Of a DNA stretch of 18,036 bases, positions 6,697 through 13,240 are shown one piece after another (the stretch's first letter is position 1; each line of letters opens with the position of its first letter). Source of the stretch: CAYRPN01 sp964426135 (GTDB taxonomy: Bacteria; Planctomycetota; Phycisphaerae; Phycisphaerales; Phycisphaeraceae); the NCBI GenBank assembly GCA_964426135.1, contig CAYRPN010000118.1:1-18036 (forward strand), in the 5' to 3' direction. Made by a program: the position numbers and the translations under genes. Under the pieces are notes generated by a model that made no database searches, was not told the DNA's origin, and was given only the letters and a program-made list of their open reading frames with translations.

Positions 6697-8022
6697 ATGG
6701 ATCCTGCCCTTGCCCCCATTGCTGAGAAAGTTCACGCCGGCGTCCGCCTCGATGCCGCCGACGGACTGACGCTGCTGCGCACGCACGATATCTGGACGCT
6801 GGGCGAGCTCGCCGATCACGCGCGGCGCAGGCTGCACGGCGACGTGGCGTATCACAACATCAACCGCCACATGAACTACACGAACATCTGCGCGCTGTCG
6901 TGCAAGTTCTGTTCGTTCTATCGCAAGAAGGGCGACGACGGCACCTACGAGTATTCCGTCGAAGACATCGCGAAGCAGGCGAAGGATGCCGCCGCCGCCG
7001 GCGCGACGGAGATGCACATCGTCGGCGGACTGCATCCGTATCTGCCCTTCAGCTACTACACCGACATGCTGCGGGCGATTCGTGAAGCGGCGCCGCGCAT
7101 GCACATCAAGGCGTTCACGGCTGTCGAGATCGTGCACCTGGCGCGCATCGACAAGCGGCCACGCGATCTAAGCGGCGTGCTGAGCGATCTGCGCGACGCG
7201 GGGCTCGGCTCGCTGCCCGGCGGCGGGGCGGAGGTCTTCGACGATCGCGTGCATGACGAAGCATTCAAAGGAAAAATCCGCAGCGACAAGTGGCTGGAAG
7301 TTCACCGCACCGCCCACGAACTGGGCCTGATGAGCAACGCCACGATTCTGTATGGGCACATCGAATCGCTGGAGGACCGCGTGCAGCATTTCTGCATGCT
7401 GCGCGAGGCGCAGGATGAGGCGCTGGCAAGGAAAGGGACGAAGGGACAAAGGGATGAACGGACGAAGGGACGAAGGGACGAAGGGACGAAGGGACAAAAG
7501 GACGAAGGGACGAAGGGACGAAGGGACGATGGGACAAAGGGTCAAGACATCGAGGCACGGAGCCACGAAGGCGCTCAGGAATCGGACCCTACACCCTACA
7601 CCCTACACCCTACACCCTATTCCCCTGGCCACTTCCAAACCGTCATCCCGCTCCCCTTCATTCCCGACGATTCGGAACTGGAACATCTGCACGGCCCCAC
7701 CGCGCTCGACGATCTGCGCATGCTCGCGGTGAGCCGGCTGATGCTGGACAACTTCCCGCATGTCAAGGCGTTCTGGATCATGCAGACGCTGCCGTTCAGC
7801 CAGGCGTCGCTGCACTGGGGCGTCGACGACATGGACGGCACCGTGGTGTGGTACGACATCACGAAAGTGGGCGGCGGCGGGACGCACCAGGAGACGGGCG
7901 TGCGCGAGCTTCGCCGGGCGATTATCGAGGCGGGCTTTGTGCCGGTGGAGCGCGACACGCTGTATCGGCGAGTGCGGCGCGAGCAGGCGGAGTGGACAGT
8001 GGAGGAAACAGCGGCGGTTTGA
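6697..8022 (+). CDS. mqnE: aminofutalosine synthase (radical SAM) with an in-frame repeat insertion
   Basis: Radical SAM enzyme that joins 3-[(1-carboxyvinyl)oxy]benzoate and S-adenosylmethionine to form aminofutalosine in the futalosine route to menaquinone. The [4Fe-4S]-binding cysteines are C65, C69 and C72 in NICALSCKFCSFYR. Other MqnE-typical stretches are MHIVGGLHP (106-114), IKAFTAVEI, SLPGGGAEVF, WLEVHRTAHELGL, NATILYGHIE and SRLMLDNFPHVKAFWIM. Length is 441 residues, but about 65 (roughly 245-310) are an extra segment between REAQDEALAR and FQTVIPLPFIPDD, two stretches normally almost adjacent. The segment is encoded by an octamer and a heptamer tandem array. Without it the length is about 375, usual for the family. 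The ATG at 6697 is preferred over a TTG at 6655 because the family-like sequence begins just after it; no clear SD is visible. No other mqn genes lie in the window. Confidence 0.92.
   Translation: MDPALAPIAEKVHAGVRLDAADGLTLLRTHDIWTLGELADHARRRLHGDVAYHNINRHMNYTNICALSCKFCSFYRKKGDDGTYEYSVEDIAKQAKDAAAAGATEMHIVGGLHPYLPFSYYTDMLRAIREAAPRMHIKAFTAVEIVHLARIDKRPRDLSGVLSDLRDAGLGSLPGGGAEVFDDRVHDEAFKGKIRSDKWLEVHRTAHELGLMSNATILYGHIESLEDRVQHFCMLREAQDEALARKGTKGQRDERTKGRRDEGTKGQKDEGTKGRRDDGTKGQDIEARSHEGAQESDPTPYTLHPTPYSPGHFQTVIPLPFIPDDSELEHLHGPTALDDLRMLAVSRLMLDNFPHVKAFWIMQTLPFSQASLHWGVDDMDGTVVWYDITKVGGGGTHQETGVRELRRAIIEAGFVPVERDTLYRRVRREQAEWTVEETAAV
7432..7543. repeat. 8-bp tandem array inside mqnE (14 units)
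   Basis: Fourteen contiguous 8-bp units, consensus GAAGGGAC, with several exact copies and single-base variants such as AAAGGGAC and GATGGGAC. It is translated as an 8-residue period (for example EGTKGRRD), highly basic and polar. Three units equal 24 bp, so only changes in multiples of three keep the downstream frame. Confidence 0.95.
7586..7620. repeat. 7-bp tandem array inside mqnE (5 units)
   Basis: Five units of ACCCTAC (last one ACCCTAT), encoding DPTPYTLHPTPYS. It lies 42 bp after the octamer array and ends just before the conserved MqnE sequence resumes. It resembles eukaryotic telomere repeats only by chance of composition. Confidence 0.93.
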
Positions 8023-8106
8023 ATCGGCGCGAGTCGCGGGACGTCAACTTCGCGGTCCTTCGGCGCTGGGCATCACCAGGCTCGCCGATTCGCATCATCG
8101 ACGGAA

Positions 8107-8175
8107 TCTCGCGCCAAAGCGCAACGCTCGCCAAGGCAGCGGAATGCTTCGCGAGCTTTGCGCCTTGGCGCGAGA
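8107..8175. repeat. 30-bp-arm imperfect inverted repeat
   Basis: Arms 8107-8136 and 8146-8175 are reverse complements at 26 of 30 positions, with a 9-bp loop. The outer part is TCTCGCGCCAA/TTGGCGCGAGA. No T-tract follows, but it is 85 bp after the mqnE stop and could stabilise the mRNA end. It looks like a dispersed palindromic element. Confidence 0.85.
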
Positions 8176-8342
8176 CTCAATTGTTGAGATGACTCGCGCG
8201 CCGCCCCTGCGAATCCGCGGAGGAAACGCCTGATCGCTTGCGATCTCGCACCACGATGCCTACCTTGCCTTCCCATCCGGCAATGAACCCATGGCAACGA
8301 TCAAACGCTAGAGAACGGGACTGAAATAACCTCCGCATTTAG

Positions 8343-8389
8343 CCGGCGGGCTTGCCCGCCGAGGGCGTCTCGGCGGGCAAGCCCGCCGG
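8343..8389. repeat. perfect 21-bp-arm inverted repeat
   Basis: Arms 8343-8363 and 8369-8389 are exact reverse complements with a 5-bp loop; pairing extends outward (TTAG/CCAA) with one mismatch. Each arm contains its own CGGGC-TT-GCCCG palindrome, so a cruciform or branched hairpin is possible. No T-tract. A REP-type element is the likeliest reading. Confidence 0.9.
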
Positions 8390-8473
8390 CCAAAATGGGG
8401 AACCGCCAATTCGCGAATTTGTTTCGGTCACGATCCTGACGGATCGCGATATCCCGAATCTCATGTTTTCCCA

Positions 8474-8501
8474 TTGACCGGGGCTGAGATTGTGCGACAA
8501 T
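8474..8501 (+). promoter_or_regulatory. candidate promoter for the coiled-coil gene
   Basis: TTGACC (8474-8479) and GACAAT (8496-8501) are 16 bp apart, matching sigma-70-type consensus at 5 and 4 of 6 positions. A start near 8508 would give an about 70-nt leader ending in the AGGAG ribosome-binding site at 8568-8572. Confidence 0.45.
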
Positions 8502-8578
8502 GAGCATGCGATCAGGAAGCTCCCGCCTCGGGAAGGACTCCCTTCAGCTTGTGTGGTTGGTTGATACAGGAGAGAAAC

Positions 8579-9784
8579 ATGCGAACTTTTACTTTCACGG
8601 GCAGTTTGGCCGTTCTGTTGCTGTCATCGGTATCGCCGCTGGCAGAGGCGCAGCTGGCGCCGGCTGGCGCTGCGGCCGCGACTCCGCCTGTCGTTTTCAA
8701 GGGGCGGTACCGGTTCGACACGATCTTCGACCGCGTGCTGAAGATCAGCGTGGAGCCGGAGGTGATGCCGCTCGACTCGGCGTCGCTGGCGAGCGTGGTC
8801 AACGGCCCCGCCGTCGCCGGCGCCGCGGCGAAGGAAGTCTTCGGCCTGTCGCTCGACGACTACACCACCTACATCCGCATCAAGGCCAGCACCAGCGCCA
8901 AGCCCGGCGCCGTGATCGCCCGGCTCGAATGCGTCATCAAGGCGGACGGCCGCGTGCCCAACGCCCTGTGCAACAAGTTCGTCGACGCCATGCGCAAGCG
9001 GTTGCAGGTCGTGCTTGAGGAGTCGGTGAATCTGGACCGGCGGAACATCGAGAAGCGGCAGGACGCGCTGCTGGAACGGCAGAATTACCTGGAGAAGAAA
9101 TACGTCGAAGTCTGGAGCAACCGCGTGAAGGTCGCCGAGGACGCGGGCCTGGCGGAACGCTCCGTGGAAGGCCAGCGCGGCTCCATTTCCGATGCCGAGG
9201 AAAAACTGCAGGACATCGAGTTGGAACTGCTGGTGCGCCAGAGCCGGCTTGATTTCACCAAGAAGGAAATGGAGGAGCGATCGCCCGGCTCGCCGCGCGC
9301 CACGGACCCGCTGGCGGATGAGTTGGAGAAGCTCGTCCGCGTTCGCGCCCGCCAGGTCGAGGCCACGAACAACCCCGGCGCCACCGAGGACGAACGCGAC
9401 GCGGCCGAGGCACGCATGCTCGACTCGAAGCTGCGCTGGCTGGAGCGGCTGGAGGAACTGGAGAAGCTGACGCCCGAGCAGCGCGTCAAGGCTCTGACGC
9501 AGGAAATCGCCGAACTGGAAACCCGCAAGAGCTTCTACACCAAGGCGCTGGCGGAATCGATCGAGAAGACGCGGGCCCTGTTCCGCTACAGCGAACACGT
9601 CACGCTGCTGACGAAAAAGGAAGCCCGCCTGGACAAGGCGATCGAGCGCATCGAGGAACAGGTCGACGAACTGGCCAACTATTCCGAGAAACTGGGCACC
9701 ATCACGGTGAGCATCATCGGCCAGGAGGAGTTGGAACGGCTCGACTCGAAGCCGGCGCCGCAAGCCCCGCCGCAGCCGAAGTGA
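8579..9784 (+). CDS. secreted coiled-coil protein, unknown function
   Basis: Not recognised as a named family. The 401-residue protein has a clear Sec signal peptide with hydrophobic core LAVLLLSSV and probable cleavage after AEA at residue 24. Residues about 38-145 form a mixed alpha/beta domain (FKGRYRFDTIFDRVLKISVE, DYTTYIRIKAS, AVIARLECVIKAD, NALCNKFVDAMRKRLQ). That pattern loosely recalls the periplasmic part of polysaccharide chain-length regulators, but no membrane helices flank it, so this is only a suggestion. Residues about 150-235 and 285-375 are long charged helices with coiled-coil character. The C-terminus is a short Pro/Gln tail. The start is fixed by AGGAG six nt before the ATG and by the signal peptide. 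It stands alone between repeat-rich regions. Confidence 0.8.
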   Translation: MRTFTFTGSLAVLLLSSVSPLAEAQLAPAGAAAATPPVVFKGRYRFDTIFDRVLKISVEPEVMPLDSASLASVVNGPAVAGAAAKEVFGLSLDDYTTYIRIKASTSAKPGAVIARLECVIKADGRVPNALCNKFVDAMRKRLQVVLEESVNLDRRNIEKRQDALLERQNYLEKKYVEVWSNRVKVAEDAGLAERSVEGQRGSISDAEEKLQDIELELLVRQSRLDFTKKEMEERSPGSPRATDPLADELEKLVRVRARQVEATNNPGATEDERDAAEARMLDSKLRWLERLEELEKLTPEQRVKALTQEIAELETRKSFYTKALAESIEKTRALFRYSEHVTLLTKKEARLDKAIERIEEQVDELANYSEKLGTITVSIIGQEELERLDSKPAPQAPPQPK

Positions 9785-9852
9785 TCGGGTGAAAATCATT
9801 CCGGATCATCCGGCACTTGCGTACTTGACAACGGTTGACATGGGCGCGTCGG

Positions 9853-9906
9853 AGTCTTGAACAGAGCCGGAGTCTTGAACAGAGCCGGAGTCTTGAACAG
9901 AGCCGG
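9853..9906. repeat. 18-bp tandem repeat, 3 identical units
   Basis: Three exact copies of AGTCTTGAACAGAGCCGG at 9853-9870, 9871-9888 and 9889-9906. The array runs directly into the reverse-oriented palindrome GGAGTCTGTGACTCC, sharing the AGCCGGAGTCT junction. It probably arose by slippage at the edge of that dispersed element. Confidence 0.95.
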
Positions 9907-10064
9907 AGTCTGTGACTCCGGTCGATTTGAAGCGGCTCCATGCCGCTTCAAATCGAATTCGCGCCCTGTCTTCCCGGTTGCACCACGATCCGCCGCGCCG
10001 AGTTTCGCCTCGACGGGATCGACCCGGCTCGGCGAACCGGAGTCACAGACTCCGGCTCTGACAA
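9903..10064. repeat. composite of inverted dispersed repeats (second 41-bp copy)
   Basis: A reverse copy of the CCGGAGT-ACTCCGG palindrome (9903-9921) and a forward 41-bp copy (10024-10064, identical to 8-48) bracket about 100 bp. Between them lies a perfect 14-bp-arm inverted repeat (TCGATTTGAAGCGG at 9922-9935 with its complement at 9943-9956). Confidence 0.8.
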
Positions 10065-10104
10065 TACATGTACGCAATTGCCGGATGAACCAGAATTCCA
10101 CTTG

Positions 10105-10139
10105 AACGACCGGCGATCGTGATTGCCGGTCGTTTTTGT
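10105..10139 (+). terminator. Rho-independent terminator
   Basis: Stem AACGACCGGC (10105-10114) pairs perfectly with GCCGGTCGTT (10125-10134) around a 10-nt loop, followed by a T-rich tail (TTTTTGTT, counting the last stem bases). It reads on plus, so it would end transcripts from the coiled-coil gene about 320 nt upstream, whose 3' UTR would then carry the repeat cluster. Confidence 0.8.
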
Positions 10140-10269
10140 TGTCGAGGTCTCGATCGCCCGGAGCATCATCTCGCTCGCTTTCACCCACCCCTGATCCCTT
10201 CGCCTCTGCATCACCTCTGGGTGTGCGCATATTTCCAGGGCTTGCATTCCGGCCCCGAAAATATTGGCA

Positions 10270-10464
10270 ACCTGAGTTTCGGATAAGCCATTAGCCCCCG
10301 GCTCCGCCGGGGGTGGGGCGATGGTGGCGGGCCATTTGCGGTCGATGATCGTCGAAGCACGGATTCTGCCGTGCGGTTCTTGCGCGATTGACCTCTACCG
10401 CGCTCCTCCCCCGGCGGAGCCGGGGGCTAACGGCGCAATGCAGCGGCTTATCCGAAACTCAGGT
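10270..10464. mobile_element. 195-bp MITE, copy 1, with 5-bp target duplication
   Basis: Non-coding element bounded by a perfect 20-bp terminal inverted repeat, ACCTGAGTTTCGGATAAGCC on the left and its complement on the right. It is flanked by the direct repeat TGGCA (10265-10269 and 10465-10469). Inside each end is a mirrored GC hairpin, CCCCCGGC-TCC-GCCGGGGG (10295-10313) and CCCCCGGC-GGA-GCCGGGGG (10408-10426). A second copy of equal length, differing at about ten positions, is at 16836-17030. No transposase is encoded, so mobility would need an enzyme elsewhere; the parent IS family is not identified. Confidence 0.93.
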
Positions 10465-10777
10465 TGGCAGCCCCGGCGCAGACGAGGTGAAAGTAAACCT
10501 TGCTGGTTTGTTCTTTTTTCGGTATCATGTGCGCATGATCGCCACCCTTGCCATCCGGGGCGTGAGCTGTTCGTTGCGCGTTCGAGTAACGCTGCGCAAG
10601 GTCCGCGTCGGGTATCCTGCGCCCGCCCGGCGAAGTGGCCGAAAAGTGTCCTACCTTTTCGGCAGTCAAAACGATAAGAGCCTGCACCGGCACGGGTTAT
10701 CGCGCATTTTCACCGGGCGGGGGTCTGTGGCCGGCCACTTTTCCAGGGAGCGATCCCCCGGCCTCGCGGACGCGGCG

Positions 10778-10807
10778 CCCTCTCCCGTCCCCCGGCGAGG
10801 GAGAGGG
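10778..10807. repeat. REP-like palindrome
   Basis: Arms CCCTCTCCC (10778-10786) and GGGAGAGGG (10799-10807) around a 12-base loop. Same family as the copies inside the ABC fusion gene and at the window end. Confidence 0.8.
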
Positions 10808-10861
10808 GGCCGGGCACTCGCTCCCCGGAAATTGTGGCAGACCCCTCACCTCTGGGCCTCC

Positions 10862-10909
10862 CCCATCCATTCCCCCATCCATTCACCCATCCATTCACCC
10901 ATCCATTCG
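10862..10909. repeat. 12-bp tandem repeat, 4 units
   Basis: Four units of CCCATCCATTCA (variants ending CC and CG) plus a partial CCATCC. It lies about 200 bp upstream of rpsA, just before an extended -10-like TGCTACACT at 10927-10935. It is non-coding. Confidence 0.9.
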
Positions 10910-10926
10910 CCATCCTGCCCCTTTCC

Positions 10927-10935
10927 TGCTACACT
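10927..10935 (+). promoter_or_regulatory. candidate extended -10 element for rpsA
   Basis: TGCTACACT contains TG-N-TACACT, an extended -10 form. The predicted start near 10942 leaves an about 170-nt leader before rpsA, long enough for autoregulation, which is known for S1 in other bacteria. No clear -35. Confidence 0.25.
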
Positions 10936-11112
10936 TTCCCCTTCGCCCTGCGCTGGTGGACCTGGCTCGTGTGAGCCGAAGCACGGGGCGCGACACAGGC
11001 ATCGGGATCCGTTCGTCCGCTGCAATCAGCGGAGCGTGTTTCCGTTGCGACTCGATTCAGCCCGCGCGTGTTGCCGGGCCGGGTAAACCCCTCCGAAAGG
11101 ACCCTGTTTCAA

Positions 11113-12906
11113 ATGGTAGATCGCAACCTCATCGCCGACCTGGATATCGAAGACGTCGACATCGATCAGATGATTTCCGACAGCCTGGGCAGCCAGGCGG
11201 ACATGGACTCCGTCCTCACCGCGCAGCTCGGCGATTACCAGACCGGCAAGATCATCAAAGGCAAGGTCATCGGCAAAGCCGGTGACGATTTCCTCGTGGA
11301 GATCGGACTCAAGAGCGAAGGCATTCTGCCCCGCAACGAGTTCGATCACCCCGAGGACGTGGAGACAGGCGACGTGGTCGAAGTCCTTCTCGAATCGATC
11401 GAGGACGAGACCGGCAGCGTCGTCACCATCTCCAAGCGCAAGGCCGACCGCATCCGCGGTTGGGAGCGCATCATCAACGAGAAGAAGGAAGGCGACGTCA
11501 TCGAAGGCAAGGTGATGCGCAAGATCAAGGGCGGCCTGCTCGTCGACATCGGCGTCCCGGTGTTCCTGCCCGCGTCGCAGGTCGATGTGCGCCGCCCGGC
11601 GGACATCGGCGAATACATCGGCAAGACCATCCGCGCTCAGATCCTCAAGATCGACGAGCCCCGCCGCAACATCGTCATCAGCCGGCGCAAGCTCATCGAA
11701 GAGGAGCGCACGGAGAAGCGCAAGAAGCTGCTCACGACGCTCAAGGAAGGCGATGTGGTCAAGGGCACAGTCAAGAACATCGCCGACTTCGGCGCGTTCG
11801 TGGACCTGGGCGGCATCGACGGCCTGCTGCACATCACCGACATGAGCTGGGGCCGGATCAATCATCCGAGCGAAATGCTCCGCATCGATGACAACATCGA
11901 AGTGAAGGTGCTCAAGATCGATCACGAGAAGGAAAAGATCGCCCTGGGCCTGAAGCAGAAGGAAGCCAGCCCCTGGGAGAACATCGAGGCGAAGTATCCG
12001 CCCAACACGCGCATCCACGGCCAGGTCACGAACATCGTCAGCTATGGCGCGTTCGTGAAGCTGGAGGATGGCGTCGAAGGCCTGGTGCACATCTCCGAGA
12101 TGTCGTGGACCAAGCGCATCAATCATCCGTCGGAACTGCTGACGCTGGGTCAGGAGATCGACGTGGTGGTGCTCGATGTGAACAAGGACAAGCAGGAAAT
12201 TTCGCTGGGCGTCAAGCAGACGGAAGTGAATCCGTGGGAGCTGGTGGCCCAGAAGTATCCGCCGGGCACGGTCATCGAAGGCATGGTCCGCAACCTCGCC
12301 AGCTACGGCGCGTTTGTGGAGATCGAGCCGGGCATCGACGGCCTGCTGCACGTGAGCGACCTGTCGTGGACGAAGAAGCTCTCGCATCCCAACGAGATGC
12401 TCAAGAAGGGCGACAAGGTCAGCTGCGTGGTCATGGAAGTGGACCAGAGCAAGCAGCGCGTCAGCCTGTCGGTGAAGCACCTGACGAAGGATCCGTGGGT
12501 CGAGGCGATCCCGGGCGCTTATCAGCCTGGCATGATCGTCCGCGGCAAGGTGACGAAGATCACCAACTTCGGCGTGTTCGTGGAACTCGAAGAAGGTCTC
12601 GAAGGTTTGCTGCACATCAGCGAACTGGCGGACCACAAGGTCGAGAACCCCGAGGACATCGTCAAGGCCAACGACGACGTGGAAGTCAAGATTCTGCGCG
12701 TCGACACCGACGAGCGGAAGATCGGCCTGTCCCTCAAGCGCGCTCAGTGGGGCACAGACCAGGAGCGCACCGCCGAGCAGGCGACCACCCGCCGAGCAAC
12801 CACCCCCGGCAGCCCCACCACGGGCGGCATGGGCGAGCACGGCGCGATGGGCACGGACAAGATCACCTTCGGTCCTGGTGGCGCGAGCATCAGCGACAAG
12901 GGCTGA
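11113..12906 (+). CDS. rpsA: 30S ribosomal protein S1
   Basis: RNA-binding ribosomal protein that helps bring mRNA to the 30S subunit. The 597-residue chain has six S1 repeats, at roughly 43-108, 125-193, 210-282, 297-369, 384-455 and 471-543. Repeats three to six show the classic pattern G-x-V-x-x-I/L-x-x-(F/Y)-G-(A/V)-F-V, then GLLHI or GLVHI (for example KNIADFGAFVDLGGIDGLLH), as expected for true S1. The acidic N-terminal segment (DLDIEDVDIDQMISDSL) precedes repeat one and the tail after 545 is Thr/Gly-rich. AAAGGA at 11096-11101 lies 11 nt before the ATG, a slightly long spacing; an in-frame GTG at 11068 is less likely. It ends at a strong terminator, so it appears monocistronic. Confidence 0.97.
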   Translation: MVDRNLIADLDIEDVDIDQMISDSLGSQADMDSVLTAQLGDYQTGKIIKGKVIGKAGDDFLVEIGLKSEGILPRNEFDHPEDVETGDVVEVLLESIEDETGSVVTISKRKADRIRGWERIINEKKEGDVIEGKVMRKIKGGLLVDIGVPVFLPASQVDVRRPADIGEYIGKTIRAQILKIDEPRRNIVISRRKLIEEERTEKRKKLLTTLKEGDVVKGTVKNIADFGAFVDLGGIDGLLHITDMSWGRINHPSEMLRIDDNIEVKVLKIDHEKEKIALGLKQKEASPWENIEAKYPPNTRIHGQVTNIVSYGAFVKLEDGVEGLVHISEMSWTKRINHPSELLTLGQEIDVVVLDVNKDKQEISLGVKQTEVNPWELVAQKYPPGTVIEGMVRNLASYGAFVEIEPGIDGLLHVSDLSWTKKLSHPNEMLKKGDKVSCVVMEVDQSKQRVSLSVKHLTKDPWVEAIPGAYQPGMIVRGKVTKITNFGVFVELEEGLEGLLHISELADHKVENPEDIVKANDDVEVKILRVDTDERKIGLSLKRAQWGTDQERTAEQATTRRATTPGSPTTGGMGEHGAMGTDKITFGPGGASISDKG

Positions 12907-12945
12907 TGTTGCGGCGATTGCTGAGCGAACAATGCAAGTGAACAC

Positions 12946-12975
12946 AAGGCCCGTCCGCCTGGACGGGCCTTTTCT
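12946..12975 (+). terminator. Rho-independent terminator after rpsA
   Basis: Perfect 11-bp stem AAGGCCCGTCC (12946-12956) and GGACGGGCCTT (12961-12971) with a GCCT loop, followed by TTCTA to give TTTTCTA. It starts 39 nt after the rpsA stop and separates it from the toxin-antitoxin promoter. Confidence 0.92.
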
Positions 12976-13009
12976 ATTGAGCCTTGGCTTCTATGCGCAT
13001 GTCGTGGGG

Positions 13010-13015
13010 TATAAT
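13010..13015 (+). promoter_or_regulatory. consensus -10 box giving an apparently leaderless transcript
   Basis: A perfect TATAAT ends 6 nt before the ATG at 13022, so transcription would begin at or within a base or two of the start codon. No Shine-Dalgarno can fit. A weak TTGGCT (12984-12989) lies upstream at 20-bp spacing. Confidence 0.6.
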
Positions 13016-13021
13016 GAAAGC

Positions 13022-13240
13022 ATGGCTGCTCTACAGGGCGATGAACAGGATGCGGATGTCCCGGAACAGGCGATTCGAGCGCTGTCGGCGGCGCATCGGC
13101 GCGCCTTGAACGCAGGACGCACTCTCGTCTTGGTGCACAACGGCCAGTTGGTGCGCGTCACGCCGCAAGGTCGCACGGTCATTGGCGAAGCGCCTGCGAA
13201 GCAAAAGGTCAGGCTCCACTCGAACTCCGCCAAACGATGA
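13022..13240 (+). CDS. small protein, putative antitoxin of a zeta-like pair
   Basis: A 72-residue protein that I do not recognise by family. It begins acidic (GDEQDADVPEQ), has a helical middle (AIRALSAAHRRALNAGRT), then a short beta hairpin (LVLVHNGQLVRVTPQG) and a basic tail ending KRLHSN-like residues. Its stop overlaps the start of the following P-loop gene by 4 bp (ATGA at 13237-13240), indicating translational coupling. A small gene directly upstream of, and overlapping, a zeta-toxin-like kinase is the standard position for an antitoxin, so that role is inferred from context. The ATG at 13022 is chosen because the perfect -10 box lies 6 nt upstream; the open frame extends back through the rpsA terminator, which cannot be coding here. 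Confidence 0.7.
   Translation: MAALQGDEQDADVPEQAIRALSAAHRRALNAGRTLVLVHNGQLVRVTPQGRTVIGEAPAKQKVRLHSNSAKR

Larger units (their letters stand above)
8023..8578. other. 556-bp intergenic region between mqnE and the coiled-coil gene
   Basis: Holds two long inverted repeats (8107-8175 and 8343-8389) and a promoter candidate at 8474-8501, described separately. In 8176-8342 and 8390-8470 I see no gene: short open frames there lack ribosome-binding sites and recognisable sequence. No T-tracted terminator for mqnE was found. Confidence 0.6.
9785..11112. other. 1.3-kb intergenic region rich in repeats
   Basis: Contains an 18-bp tandem array, several inverted repeats, a strong plus-strand terminator, a MITE, a REP palindrome and a 12-bp tandem array, all listed separately. 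The stretch 10470-10770 has only a GCCGAAAAG/CTTTTCGGC hairpin (10638-10663) and a small ATCATG-TGCG-CATGAT palindrome near 10524. Open frames across the region run through repeats and resemble no protein known to me. Confidence 0.6.

Noticed and set aside
7432..7543. Possible CRISPR array
   Set aside because: Units are contiguous 8-mers with no unique spacers, and no cas genes are present.
7586..7620. Telomere or linear-chromosome end signal
   Set aside because: Only five units, internal to a coding gene, with normal genes on both sides.
8285..8312. Possible truncated gene starting ATGGCAACG near 8291
   Set aside because: It stops after six codons and has no convincing ribosome-binding site; there is no downstream remnant to support a pseudogene.
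8624..9799. 391-codon minus-strand open frame opposite the coiled-coil gene
   Set aside because: Antisense of a GC-rich coding region; the plus strand has a ribosome-binding site and signal peptide.
9857..10105. Small open frame with repeated NRAGVL peptide
   Set aside because: It is just the 18-bp array and palindromes translated; it has no ribosome-binding site or relatives that I can recognise.
10638..10663. Hairpin GCCGAAAAG/CTTTTCGGC as a terminator
   Set aside because: No T-tract follows on either strand and no gene ends nearby, so it is only noted as a palindrome.
11026..12945. 639-codon minus-strand open frame opposite rpsA
   Set aside because: Antisense shadow of ribosomal protein S1; repeated DHVH/LDL patterns mirror the S1 domains.
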